Assembly: GCA_017615055.1 (NCBI GenBank)
Contig: JAGAAW010000070.1
Location: 1-37,832 of the forward strand
DNA length: 37,832 bases
Direction of reading: 5' to 3'
Source of the DNA: Fibrobacter sp.
GTDB taxonomy: Bacteria > Fibrobacterota > Fibrobacteria > Fibrobacterales > Fibrobacteraceae
The notes under the pieces were generated by a model that was not told the origin of the DNA, did no database searches, and saw only the letters and a program-made list of their open reading frames with translations. The position numbers and the translations under genes are program-made. Positions 16,450 through 25,250 of this stretch are shown piece by piece; positions within the stretch are counted from its first letter, which is position 1; each line of letters opens with the position of its first letter.

Positions 16450-19400
16450 ATGTGGAAAGTTAAAGGTTCCGTCCGCTATTTCTTATCGATTATCGCGACG
16501 GTGTTTGTGCAGGTGGGCGTGTTCATCTACGCCCAGAAGATCCTTTCGGGTTCCTTTAGCAACGCGGAGAGTGGCCAGACCTGGCAGACGTTCATGCTCC
16601 AGATCTTCTTTATCGCCCCCTACGTAGTCATGATCTGGCCTGCGGGGTTCTTCACCAGCAGGTTCTCCAAGAACAAGGTGCTGGCCTGGTCCTCGCTCTT
16701 TATGACACTCTTTGTTACGGCACAGGCGGTGCTCGTTACGTGCGGTTGCCCGCGTGTCGCCTTCTGGCTTACCATTGGCCTTTCCTCGGGTTTTGCAGTC
16801 CATAGTGCCGCCAAGTACGCCATTGTCCGCGAGATGTTTGGTGTCCATAACCTTAGTTACGCGAACGCATTCCTGCAGATTTTCTCACTGATAGGCATTA
16901 TCGTCTCGAGTTGGCTTGCCATTGTGGGCGTGAACCTGATTGACCTGAATGCGCTTGTCCGCTACGAGGCTGTCGGCGTCCTGATTTCGAAGTCGGTCGT
17001 TATTCCGTGGATTCTCGTTACGGTGAGCATACTCGGTACGGTCGCGAGCTTCCTTATCCCGAAGGTCAAGTACAACGACAAGAACATCAAGTTCTCCGTT
17101 GCTCGTCGTCGTCTGAGTTTCGGCTGGCGTCATCGCACTCTCCGTGCCTCTATTATCGCGCTTTCGATGTTCTGGGCGCTCGCCCAGGTGTTCACGCTCG
17201 TGTTCCAGGATGTTTCGGGCTCGCAGGCCGTCAACGTGTTGCAGAACTACCTCGCGTTTGCCGTTGCGGGCCTCGTGGTGGGGTCTATCATTGCGGCGCA
17301 TAATTCCAAGGACTTTATCGAGACGGGCTTTGTGCCGCTCGGCATGATTGGCGCTTCGCTTACCATGTTCCTTATCCCGTTCTTTGTGCACCCGGTGGCG
17401 CTTTCTATCCTCTACACGGCTATCGGTATCTTCGGCGGCATGTTCCTCGTTCCGGTGAATGCTTTGTTGCAGTACAACACCCGTCCCAACAATTCGGGCT
17501 GGGTCATTGCCCTTGCGAACATGATACAGGCCCTTGTGCTCGTGGTGTTCCTGTTCATCTATTCGAGCTTGGTGCGCTTTACATCGCTTGAGCCGCCGTA
17601 TTACTTTATTGGCCTTGCGCTCATTTCGGTGGGAGTGTTCTACTGGTCTATCTTGAACCTTCCGCAGGCGCTTGTCCGCTCGCTGTTGCGCCTGGTGTTC
17701 AGCCGTTACAAGATTCGCGTGCTCAACGTGGGCAATATCCCGAACGACGGTCCGGTGCTCCTGGTCGGTAACCACCACAGCTTTATCGACTGGGCGATGG
17801 TGCAGATGGCCTGCCCGCGCCCGCTGTGCATCGCTAGCAACAAGGACCATTTCGAGAAGTGGTACCTGCGCTCCATGCTTAAGCGCTTGGGGAGCATCCG
17901 TATCGATAACCGCCACCCCGAAGACGCCATGAAGAAGATTCACGAGAAGCTCATGGCGGGCCATGCGGTGGTGATTTTCCCGACGGGCGAGGTGGCCCGT
18001 TCTCCGCACGTGGAACCCTTCAGCATCGACTACTCAAAGGCCGTGGAGGGCACGGATGCGGCAGTGGTGCCGTTCTACATCCAGGGCCTGTGGGGCTCCA
18101 ACTACAGTTATAGCGGTTCCAACATGTACGGCGCCTCTGCGGAACGTACCGTGACGGTCGCGTTTGGCGAGTCCATCCCGGCGACGACGCCTGCAAACGA
18201 GGTGCGCACCATCATCCGCAACATCTCGATTAGTGCGTGGAACTATGCGGTTTCGTTCGTGAAGCCGATTGGCGACTGCTGGATCCGTACCTACAAGAAG
18301 TACGTGAAGCATGGTCCTGCCATATACAACCCCGACGGCGGGCATTTCTCCGGCTTCAAGCTGATGGGTGCCGTCATCGCGTTCAGCAGGCACCTGAAGA
18401 AGATTCTTGGCCCCGAGGAGAAGAACGTTGGTATTATGTTGCCGCCGAGCCCGGCGGGCGTCATCGTGAACTTGGCACTCTGGCTCCTGGGCAAGACGAA
18501 CGTGAACCTGAACTACACCTCGTCGGTGGACAACGTGAAGTTCTGTGCCGCCCGCGCCGACGTGAAGACGGTGATTACGAGCAGGCAGTTTGTCGAGAAG
18601 CTCAAGATGCGCGGCAACGACTACTCGAAGATTGCAAGCGACAAGCTCCGCATATTCTACGCCGAAGACTTCATGAAGGTTATCCCGAAGGCGAAGATAG
18701 CGTTCTTTATAGTGTTCTGCATCTTGATGCCGAGTTGGTTCATCAAGTTCTGCTTCCGCAAGCGTGTCAAGCTTGATGATATCGCCGCTATCATGTTCAG
18801 TTCGGGCTCCGAGGGCACGCCGAAGGGCGTTATGCTGAGTCACAGGAACCTGATGGGCAATATCCAGCAGCTCGCCTGTATTTTCAACGTGACCCGCGCC
18901 GACGTGATGCTTTCGGAACTCCCGCTGTTCCATAGCTTTGGCCTTACGGTGACTACGCTCTTGAACCTCACGGAAGGCTGCCCGATTGTGACCGTGGCCG
19001 ACCCGACCGACGTGAAAACGATGGCCCGCGTGTGTGCGGAATTCCGCGTTACGGCGTTTGTCGCGACTCCGACATTCTTGCGTGCGTTTACGATTAGCCG
19101 CTATGTGCACCCGATGGCGCTCAAGTACGTGCGCCTGATTATCGCTGGTGCCGAGGCCCTGCGCCCTGAACTTGCGACGGCGTTCCGCCTCAAGTTCGGT
19201 AAGGAAATCTACGAGGGCTACGGCTGTACCGAAACTGCCCCGGTGGCATCTATCAATACTGAGAACAACCTGCACAGCGACTACATGACCATGCAGGTGA
19301 ACAACAAGCCGGGTACCGTGGGCATGGCGCTCCCGGGCTCGCAGTTCCTGATTGTGGACCCCGATACGAACGAGCCGCTGCCGACGGGCGAGGCGGGCAT

Positions 19401-19881
19401 GATCCTCATCGGCGGTTGCCAGGTGATGGTGGGCTACCTCAAGGACGAGGAACGCACCAACAGCGTGATTACGATGATCAACGGCAAGCGCTACTACCGC
19501 ACGGGCGACAAGGGCTTCCTTGACGAGGATGGCTTCCTTACGATTGTGGACCGCTACAGCCGCTTTGCCAAACTTGGTGGCGAGATGGTGAGCCTCGGTG
19601 CCGTCGAGAAGAAGATTCAGGATACGCCGGTACTCGAGGGCTGTGACTACGTGGTGACCTCGATTCCGGATTCCGCGAAGGGCGAGAAGATCGTGCTCCT
19701 TTACCAGGGTGATAAGGACCCGAAGGACGTGCTTTCGGAACTGCGCGCAAGCGGATTCCCGCCGATTATGCTGCCTGCGGTGGCGTTCGCGGTGGAGAAG
19801 GTTCCGAAGCTCGGTACCGGCAAGGCTGACTTTACCACAGCGAAGAAACTCGCGAAGGAACTTGCGGGAGCCTCTAAATGA
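16450..19881 (+). CDS. aas: LplT-PlsC-Aas fusion: lysophospholipid flippase, acyltransferase and acyl-ACP synthetase
   Basis: The 1143-aa trifunctional protein has three parts. Residues about 1-410 are an MFS transporter of the LplT type with about 12 membrane helices. Residues about 425-610 are a PlsC acyltransferase with the HX4D motif (HHSFID, about 442-447) and IFPTGE in place of the usual FPEG block (about 510). Residues about 640-1135 are an AMP-dependent acyl-ACP synthetase with SSGSEGTPKG (about 786-795), GYGCTETAP (about 923), YRTGDKG and C-terminal GTGKADF. Together they would bring lysophospholipids inward across the inner membrane and re-acylate them with acyl-ACP made on site. 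In E. coli lplT and aas are separate neighbouring genes. AAGGG lies 8 nt before the ATG. Confidence 0.9.
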   Translation: MWKVKGSVRYFLSIIATVFVQVGVFIYAQKILSGSFSNAESGQTWQTFMLQIFFIAPYVVMIWPAGFFTSRFSKNKVLAWSSLFMTLFVTAQAVLVTCGCPRVAFWLTIGLSSGFAVHSAAKYAIVREMFGVHNLSYANAFLQIFSLIGIIVSSWLAIVGVNLIDLNALVRYEAVGVLISKSVVIPWILVTVSILGTVASFLIPKVKYNDKNIKFSVARRRLSFGWRHRTLRASIIALSMFWALAQVFTLVFQDVSGSQAVNVLQNYLAFAVAGLVVGSIIAAHNSKDFIETGFVPLGMIGASLTMFLIPFFVHPVALSILYTAIGIFGGMFLVPVNALLQYNTRPNNSGWVIALANMIQALVLVVFLFIYSSLVRFTSLEPPYYFIGLALISVGVFYWSILNLPQALVRSLLRLVFSRYKIRVLNVGNIPNDGPVLLVGNHHSFIDWAMVQMACPRPLCIASNKDHFEKWYLRSMLKRLGSIRIDNRHPEDAMKKIHEKLMAGHAVVIFPTGEVARSPHVEPFSIDYSKAVEGTDAAVVPFYIQGLWGSNYSYSGSNMYGASAERTVTVAFGESIPATTPANEVRTIIRNISISAWNYAVSFVKPIGDCWIRTYKKYVKHGPAIYNPDGGHFSGFKLMGAVIAFSRHLKKILGPEEKNVGIMLPPSPAGVIVNLALWLLGKTNVNLNYTSSVDNVKFCAARADVKTVITSRQFVEKLKMRGNDYSKIASDKLRIFYAEDFMKVIPKAKIAFFIVFCILMPSWFIKFCFRKRVKLDDIAAIMFSSGSEGTPKGVMLSHRNLMGNIQQLACIFNVTRADVMLSELPLFHSFGLTVTTLLNLTEGCPIVTVADPTDVKTMARVCAEFRVTAFVATPTFLRAFTISRYVHPMALKYVRLIIAGAEALRPELATAFRLKFGKEIYEGYGCTETAPVASINTENNLHSDYMTMQVNNKPGTVGMALPGSQFLIVDPDTNEPLPTGEAGMILIGGCQVMVGYLKDEERTNSVITMINGKRYYRTGDKGFLDEDGFLTIVDRYSRFAKLGGEMVSLGAVEKKIQDTPVLEGCDYVVTSIPDSAKGEKIVLLYQGDKDPKDVLSELRASGFPPIMLPAVAFAVEKVPKLGTGKADFTTAKKLAKELAGASK

Positions 19882-19981
19882 CACGCAGTGTCATCCTGAG
19901 CTATACGAAACTTAGAACTTTAGTTCTGTAGTTGAGTTATGCCCTTTGGGTAGAAGGGCGAAGCCCGTAGTCGAAGGATCC
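19882..19981 (+). repeat. Dispersed intergenic repeat, copy B (extended)
   Basis: It has GTCATCCTGAGC at one end (19890) and GTCGAAGGATCC at the other (to 19981). Between them are inner hairpins AGAAC/GTTCT and GCCCTT/AAGGGC. It fills the whole gap between aas and the next gene. Its terminal AAGGA (19974-19978) is the only ribosome-binding-site candidate for the next start codon, 11 nt away. Confidence 0.65.
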
Positions 19982-19989
19982 ATTGGCAG

Positions 19990-20874
19990 ATGAATGAAGA
20001 AAAGAAGATTAATGGCTTGACCCCGGTAAGGACGGCGCGGCTGATTGCCAGCATGATTGCCCTGGTGGGCATGGTGTTCCTGTTCCTGGAACGCCTGCTT
20101 TCTGCCGTACTCGTGATGGCTGCCGATGGTGTTAAACTCGGGCTTGCCCGCTACAACAACTTTACCGGACGCTTCGCCTCGCAGAACTTTGCGGAAGATC
20201 GTCAGTTGCTCAAACTCCTCAAGGAGGTCCAGGACCTTCTGCCGAATGCCGAGAGCGCGCTGACCGTATTTATGGTGATTGCGATTGTCCTGCTCGTGAT
20301 TGCGGTGCTGGGGCTTGCATTGCCCAAGCAGTTCGTGCATGTGCTCGTGGCATTGAAACTCCTCAAGTGGGAAACGGGCGAGGCCGCCTCGGAGGAGTCG
20401 GATGAATCCCTGCGCGAAGTGCTTGCGAAGGTCGGGAACATTCCGCTCAAGAAGATTGCGCTCCCCTGCGCTGTGGTGCTTGGAATCGTGATTGCCGTAT
20501 TTGCGGTGCGCAGTTGCCACGAGACGGTGAAGGCCGCGTCGGTTTCCGATTCCATCGCGGAGATGCAGCAGAAGGCGATTCAGTACATGGATGCCCAGAA
20601 GGCATTCTATGCGTCGAGCAAGGCGATTGGCAATGCGGCGGCCCTGCAGATTCCCGATACGCTTTCGACAAGCGCTTTTGAATACAAGGTAACGGGCGGC
20701 CGCTTTACGGCGGTGTCGAAGGTCCCGCTGGAAAATTGCCCCGCGGGGGCCAAGTGGAGCGTGAGCGCCTCTACGAAGGGATTCTTCGAGAAGGAACTCG
20801 TGCTGTACCGCAGCGCCCCGAAGGACAGCGCCTGCGCTAAGCTCACGCCCGACTTCAAGAAACTGGGCCGCTAG
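19990..20874 (+). CDS. Three-helix membrane protein with a pilin-like C-terminal part, unknown function
   Basis: The 294-aa protein has membrane helices at about 18-45, 92-112 and 155-172 and a charged acidic stretch (about 130-145) between the second and third. After the last helix comes a roughly 110-aa domain starting with a helix (SDSIAEMQQKAIQYMDAQKA), then strands with FEYKVTGGRF and two cysteines. The order of helix, YxxxxGxF-type strand and late Cys pair recalls the globular part of type IV pilins and pseudopilins, but the helix is not at the N-terminus, so this is only a resemblance. The start relies on AAGGA inside repeat copy B. A terminator follows. Confidence 0.6.
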   Translation: MNEEKKINGLTPVRTARLIASMIALVGMVFLFLERLLSAVLVMAADGVKLGLARYNNFTGRFASQNFAEDRQLLKLLKEVQDLLPNAESALTVFMVIAIVLLVIAVLGLALPKQFVHVLVALKLLKWETGEAASEESDESLREVLAKVGNIPLKKIALPCAVVLGIVIAVFAVRSCHETVKAASVSDSIAEMQQKAIQYMDAQKAFYASSKAIGNAAALQIPDTLSTSAFEYKVTGGRFTAVSKVPLENCPAGAKWSVSASTKGFFEKELVLYRSAPKDSACAKLTPDFKKLGR

Positions 20875-20905
20875 CGGATTCTGCACGCTTTTTACACACT
20901 TTTGT

Positions 20906-20931
20906 GCGGGCTTGAAAGGCCCGCTTTTCGT
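20906..20931 (+). terminator. Intrinsic terminator after the 19990-20874 gene
   Basis: Stem GCGGGC (20906-20911) / GCCCGC (20919-20924), then TTTTCGTTTTT. It lies 31 nt after the TAG stop and just before the next start. Confidence 0.75.
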
Positions 20932-20960
20932 TTTTACATAAAAAAGGATATATTCATAGT

Positions 20961-23210
20961 ATGAAAACGTGTAGGATGTTGGTTGGGATTGCCCTTTCGC
21001 TTGCCGCATTTGCGGGCGTATCTGTGGCGCAGTCGATAAACTGGAAGGGCGTATGCACGCAGAACGGGCACACGCTTATCGCTTCTTCGGACCATTTCGA
21101 GGTCTGCAAGAAGGCTACGTTCGATGACGGGAGCGCGAACAACGTGTCGATTTCCGATGCCGACGCGCAGGCCGCCATCAAGACGCTCGAGGGTGTTTTC
21201 TCGTTCTATCACGATTCCATCAAGTGGATGTACCCGCAGCCGAGCAATGCGACGACAAAACTCAAGAGCGTCGCCTATATTTTCGAAAGTTCCAAGATGG
21301 GGGCTCTTTATGGTGGCGGGAACACCGAGGCCTGCCAAAGTGGCGAGTGTTCTCCGGGGCTCTGGCTCGGGAGTGGCGCTCTCACGGATTACTGGGGCCT
21401 GGCGCACGAATACGCGCATGGCTTGCAGAGTGTCGCGGGCTGGATGGGCAACAACAGCCATACGGGCTGGATTGCGGAATCGCATGCGAACTGGATGGCG
21501 CACCAGGTGAATTCGGGCGATGCGCATTACTGCTCCGAGGCGCTCATCAACTTCCCGTACCTGTATTACGGCTCCACGCGTGACCGTTACTGCAATTGGC
21601 AGTTCATGGAACACCTGAAGGAGGAATTCGGTGGCGGATACGAGGGCGTACAGAAGGTGAACCGCATGTGGACGGAGTCTATCCGTGACGGTGAGGCTGG
21701 GCGTATGGAACAGACGCCGTTCAGCGCGATGCTGATGGCTTACGGCTGGACTCTCGAAGAATTGAATGAACAGTTCGGTAAGTTCGCGATGAAGAACGCG
21801 ACGCTCGAATATGCGCCTGCGAAGAAGAAACTTTACAAGAATACCTGGGGCGATTACGAGTTCAAGACTCGCCGTACGAGTAGCGGCTGGGGCGACATGT
21901 ACCGCAGGCACCCGCGTGTGACCATGTTGGACAAGATGGAGTGCGCGACGGGCGAGGAATGCGCCGACCGCTACATTTCGCCTTCTTACTGGGCGCCGCA
22001 GCGCTGGGGGTACAACCTGGTGCGCATCTACCCGGAAAAGGCGGGGAAGGTGACGGTCAAGTTCCGCGGGGTTGTTCAGGACAAGAAGACGGTCAACGGG
22101 TACACTTGCTTTGGTGACAATACCGACTGGTATATGGGCAAGAGTTACAACTGGTGCAATTTCTCTCCGGACAAGCTTCCGGACCCCGCATCGGGCTGGA
22201 CGGTAGGGCTTGTCGCCGAGGGTTCGGACGGCACTCCGCGTTACAGCGAGATGAAACACGGCACGGGATTCAACCTGGAAATCGAGACGAAGGACAGCGA
22301 CAAGGCCTTGTGGCTGGCTGTCACGGCGACCCCGACCGAGATGCAGACGATTCTCTGGGACCAGTTCTACTACAGCATCTACCGCTACCCGTACATGATT
22401 GAGGTCGAAAACGGCGCTCCCGAGGGCTATACCAAGGATTTCTGGAAGCCTGCGGGCTACAACGGTACGACGGCATCGGGCTATGCGCAGCACTCCAATG
22501 GCGGGGGCTGGGTAAGCAACAAGGCGAAGGTGGACGCGACCGTTTATGTGGGGCCCGATGCGGTCGTGAACGGCGGGACGATTTCGGGAAACGCGCGAAT
22601 CGAGGATTTCGCGGTCGTGGATGGCGGAACTATCAGCGGGAACGCTATTGTCCGCGGGCGAGCGCTCGTAACCGCCGGTACCATCGGCGACGATGCCATC
22701 CTGGAAGAGGATGCGTGGCTCGTGAGCGGGAGCATTACCGGCAAGGCGAAGGTCGGCGCGCTCTCGATTATCGTGAACACGACGGTAACGGACAACGCGC
22801 AGGTCTATGGCGTGATGTGGGCCGTCGCCGACAAGAAGCTCTCCGGCACGGCACAGCTGCGTGGCGACCTGGAGAACAACTTCACCAAGGAAATCTCGAA
22901 GGGAGTGTTCTACGGCATGGTCGACGACGGCATGCTCTCCAATGCGAATTACGGCGCGAACCTCACGACTCCGCCCACCGATGCTACGGCAAGCATCGAG
23001 AATGCAAAGTGGTATGCGGTAGTGGACGATTCTACGTCGGTAAGCCCCGGGGACGATTCGACGACGGTTAACCCGGTTCTTACGGGTAAGCGCGTTGTGA
23101 ATTCGCAGAAACCTAGACTCTACTTTGATTCGAAGGAGCAGACGGTATTTGTCCGCTACAAAAAGAACGGACGCGAGTACAGATACCGCGTGAGCGGCAG
23201 CAAGAAGTAA
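20961..23210 (+). CDS. Secreted Svx-like zinc metallopeptidase with beta-helix repeats and a basic tail
   Basis: The 749-aa protein has a Sec signal peptide (MKTCRMLVGIALSLAAFAGVSVAQ). The N-terminal half carries a gluzincin-type HEYAH (149-153) with a downstream Glu in GWIAESHANW (about 173), the layout seen in the Svx/AvrXca secreted family. A middle beta-rich part with several cysteines follows. Residues about 520-620 are left-handed beta-helix hexapeptide turns (for example GTISGNARI, GTISGNAIV, GSITGKAKV). The last 35 residues are basic (FVRYKKNGREYRYRVSGSKK), like the basic terminal domain described on secreted Fibrobacter enzymes. It probably cuts glycoprotein or plant cell-wall protein outside the cell. 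AAGGA lies 12 nt before the ATG. It converges on the next gene with a 3-nt gap. Confidence 0.75.
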   Translation: MKTCRMLVGIALSLAAFAGVSVAQSINWKGVCTQNGHTLIASSDHFEVCKKATFDDGSANNVSISDADAQAAIKTLEGVFSFYHDSIKWMYPQPSNATTKLKSVAYIFESSKMGALYGGGNTEACQSGECSPGLWLGSGALTDYWGLAHEYAHGLQSVAGWMGNNSHTGWIAESHANWMAHQVNSGDAHYCSEALINFPYLYYGSTRDRYCNWQFMEHLKEEFGGGYEGVQKVNRMWTESIRDGEAGRMEQTPFSAMLMAYGWTLEELNEQFGKFAMKNATLEYAPAKKKLYKNTWGDYEFKTRRTSSGWGDMYRRHPRVTMLDKMECATGEECADRYISPSYWAPQRWGYNLVRIYPEKAGKVTVKFRGVVQDKKTVNGYTCFGDNTDWYMGKSYNWCNFSPDKLPDPASGWTVGLVAEGSDGTPRYSEMKHGTGFNLEIETKDSDKALWLAVTATPTEMQTILWDQFYYSIYRYPYMIEVENGAPEGYTKDFWKPAGYNGTTASGYAQHSNGGGWVSNKAKVDATVYVGPDAVVNGGTISGNARIEDFAVVDGGTISGNAIVRGRALVTAGTIGDDAILEEDAWLVSGSITGKAKVGALSIIVNTTVTDNAQVYGVMWAVADKKLSGTAQLRGDLENNFTKEISKGVFYGMVDDGMLSNANYGANLTTPPTDATASIENAKWYAVVDDSTSVSPGDDSTTVNPVLTGKRVVNSQKPRLYFDSKEQTVFVRYKKNGREYRYRVSGSKK

Positions 23211-23213
23211 AAC

Positions 23214-23873
23214 CTACAGGAAAAACTTCTGGTTGATTTCGATTTCGAGGCCTGCGTATTGCGGGCCAAATTTTTTGCGAAGCGCCGTGGTAAGCCCGTC
23301 AGAAATTCCCTTGTACGGATAGTTGAATCGCACCTTCATTTCGGGGTGTAACCGCTTGATTTCTGCCTTGATGACCTGCGCAAGCTGGCGTTCTGCGGGG
23401 CGGCTCGGGTCGTACAGTATTCCGATGTCGGTATTGCGAACTTTGCCGTTTAGCATGGGCGTAAAGCTGTGGATGCCGAGGTGAACGATGGTTGGCGCGG
23501 ATTTTGCAACACGCTTCGGCTGGCTCAGCGAACTTGCTATGAATTTTTCAATGGCTGTGCGATATTCCGTCCAGTACTTTGTGGCCTGCGCTTTCGCTTT
23601 TTCTGCGGCAGGCTTGTTGCGGGTTTCAAGTTCGTCGTAATACTTACTGAATGCACTCTTGTTGGTGATGGTGCGGTTCAGGTCCACGAACAGGCGCGAA
23701 AAATTCCCTTCGCAGTGGAACTCGGGCTTGGCGAATTTTACCAGTTTGCGGAACACCTGCAGGGCCCCGATATCGTAGGCGCGGTGCGTTTGTTGCACGT
23801 CTGCCGGGATGGCCTTCTTGAAGGCGGCGGGCAGACGGTTGCTTGCATGTTCGCAGGTGGGCATCAGTTTCAT
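23214..23873 (-). CDS. N-formylglutamate amidohydrolase-like enzyme of the amidoligase cluster
   Basis: The 219-aa cytoplasmic protein is of the FGase family (PF05013 type). Recognisable blocks are CEHASNRLP (7-15), YDIGA (33-37), SRLFVDLNR (59-67), HLGIHSFTP (131-139), RNTDIGILYDP (146-156) and a late GLEIEINQ. These hold the likely zinc ligands (Glu8, His9, His131 or His135). In histidine breakdown the family releases formate from N-formylglutamate, but no hut gene is nearby. Related proteins in amidoligase clusters are thought to cleave an amide on a glutamyl product. The start overlaps the stop of the phosphatase gene (TAATG), so translation is coupled. It is the last gene of the cluster. 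Confidence 0.85.
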   Translation of the reverse strand: MKLMPTCEHASNRLPAAFKKAIPADVQQTHRAYDIGALQVFRKLVKFAKPEFHCEGNFSRLFVDLNRTITNKSAFSKYYDELETRNKPAAEKAKAQATKYWTEYRTAIEKFIASSLSQPKRVAKSAPTIVHLGIHSFTPMLNGKVRNTDIGILYDPSRPAERQLAQVIKAEIKRLHPEMKVRFNYPYKGISDGLTTALRKKFGPQYAGLEIEINQKFFL

Positions 23874-25231
23874 TATTTTAATCGATCCTTCAAATCGGAA
23901 ATTTCTTGGGGTGTCATTCCGAGCTTTTCGAGGAATTGCTCCGTAGCATTAGCCCAGTCCACGTCTCCAGAATTGGGAATGTCAACCCCTTTGGCATGGT
24001 AGACGGCCTTTAGATTCCTCAGAACGACTGCCTTGAAAAAATCAATTTGTTCTTCACTCAGGGCGACGTGCCTGCCATCGACGACGTTGTAGAAATTGCG
24101 GAATGTTTTTGAGTAGTCTGCCTGGATTTCTTCGGCGGTCGCTCCCATTAGCGCTTCCAGCACGGCGATGGAAAATCCGGTGCGGTCCATGCCGTAGGTG
24201 CAGTGTACCAGGTACGGCCCCTCGTGCTCGATCATGTAGCGTAAGCCTTTTACAAGCCCATCCTGGAAAGAACTTGAAAAGAATTCTGGAGGCACTCCCA
24301 AGAATATGGTGTTCTGTGTCGAGTAGTAGGTACTCTCGAAACCCATGTACGATTTGGCGTTTTTTTCCTGATCGGCAAAATTGATAAACGTGGCAACACC
24401 CGCTTCTTTCGCGAGGGAGTCGGCATAGTAGTTTCGCCCGAGGTACATGTAGATGGGACTGGACGAGCGGTACAGCTTGTTTTCACCCATGCCTGTAGTG
24501 CGGACGACCCTGAAGTTTGCAAAATCGTCAACTGAAAGGTCTGGGTAATTTTCGCGGTAGGTGTCCAGATACAAGGAGTGGCGCATGGTTTCAATGCCCA
24601 GCAGGTAGCCACCCTTTTCTTTCAAGGACATGACGACTTCTATGAGCTCGTCTTCGTCGGTTATTCCGATGATATCGGAAAAAGTGCCATTATTGACTCC
24701 TAGGCTCACGTAATCTGAGCCTGCTGTTGCTGAAACTAGGAACCCGGCAATGGGTACGTCGTAGGTGGATTCAACTATGGGCATTTCGAGCGTGTCGTAG
24801 CCGGCAATTTCTACGGTCACGACGTCTCCAATTTCGAATTTGGTCAAGAAGGTTTTAACTGGATACAGAAGATATATGTTGTTGGAGGGGGAGCGCATTC
24901 CCCATATGACAATGCGCTGGTCGGACGTGTCTATTGCGACGGTATCGGCTTTTGTGGTATCTGCGGGAGAGGTAGTATCTGCAGGTGCTGTAGTGTCTGC
25001 TTCTGTGGTATCTGCCGCTATAGAGTCGCATTCGACGGTGTCTTTTAGTATCGTGTCGGGTTCTGCAACTTGCTCTTGAGTAACCGTATCTGGTTCTGCA
25101 GGCTCTTTTTGCGAGATGGTTTCCGTTTCTGTAATGTTTTCTGCGGCATAATACGAAACGGAATTGCTACAGGCAAGAAACGCCTGTATGCAGATAATGA
25201 GCCCGGTGAGAATCGGAAGGGTCTTGTTCAT
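23873..25231 (-). CDS. Lipoprotein tyrosine phosphatase (Y_phosphatase3-like)
   Basis: The 452-aa product starts MNKTLPILTGLIICIQAFLAC, with lipobox FLAC and acylated Cys21. Residues about 35-105 are a Thr/Asp/Glu-rich linker with repeated ADTT units. Residues about 235-420 are a phosphatase domain with the P-loop HCTYGMDRTG (Cys344, Arg350) and upstream NFRVVRTTG and LYRSSSP blocks typical of the Y_phosphatase3 group. The enzyme would act outside the inner membrane on phosphotyrosine, phosphoinositide-like or other phosphate esters. A reading frame continues 47 codons further upstream, but those codons overlap the GCS2 gene and lack a signal peptide, so I start at 25231. A TATATTTA box ends 6 nt before this ATG, and no ribosome binding site is present within 20 nt. 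Confidence 0.82.
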   Translation of the reverse strand: MNKTLPILTGLIICIQAFLACSNSVSYYAAENITETETISQKEPAEPDTVTQEQVAEPDTILKDTVECDSIAADTTEADTTAPADTTSPADTTKADTVAIDTSDQRIVIWGMRSPSNNIYLLYPVKTFLTKFEIGDVVTVEIAGYDTLEMPIVESTYDVPIAGFLVSATAGSDYVSLGVNNGTFSDIIGITDEDELIEVVMSLKEKGGYLLGIETMRHSLYLDTYRENYPDLSVDDFANFRVVRTTGMGENKLYRSSSPIYMYLGRNYYADSLAKEAGVATFINFADQEKNAKSYMGFESTYYSTQNTIFLGVPPEFFSSSFQDGLVKGLRYMIEHEGPYLVHCTYGMDRTGFSIAVLEALMGATAEEIQADYSKTFRNFYNVVDGRHVALSEEQIDFFKAVVLRNLKAVYHAKGVDIPNSGDVDWANATEQFLEKLGMTPQEISDLKDRLK

Positions 25232-25237
25232 TAGGAA

Positions 25238-25245
25238 TAAATATA
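25238..25245 (-). promoter_or_regulatory. Internal promoter box before the phosphatase gene
   Basis: On the minus strand this reads TATATTTA, in the 19-nt gap between the GCS2 gene and the phosphatase gene, 6 nt before the ATG. It could give a leaderless transcript of the phosphatase and FGase genes independent of the upstream ligases. Confidence 0.4.
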
Positions 25246-25250
25246 TTCTT

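Noticed and set aside
18034-19884. 616-codon minus-strand open frame opposite aas
   Set aside because: It is a His/Arg-rich mirror of a gene with strong AMP-ligase and PlsC motifs. No domain or start signal is present.
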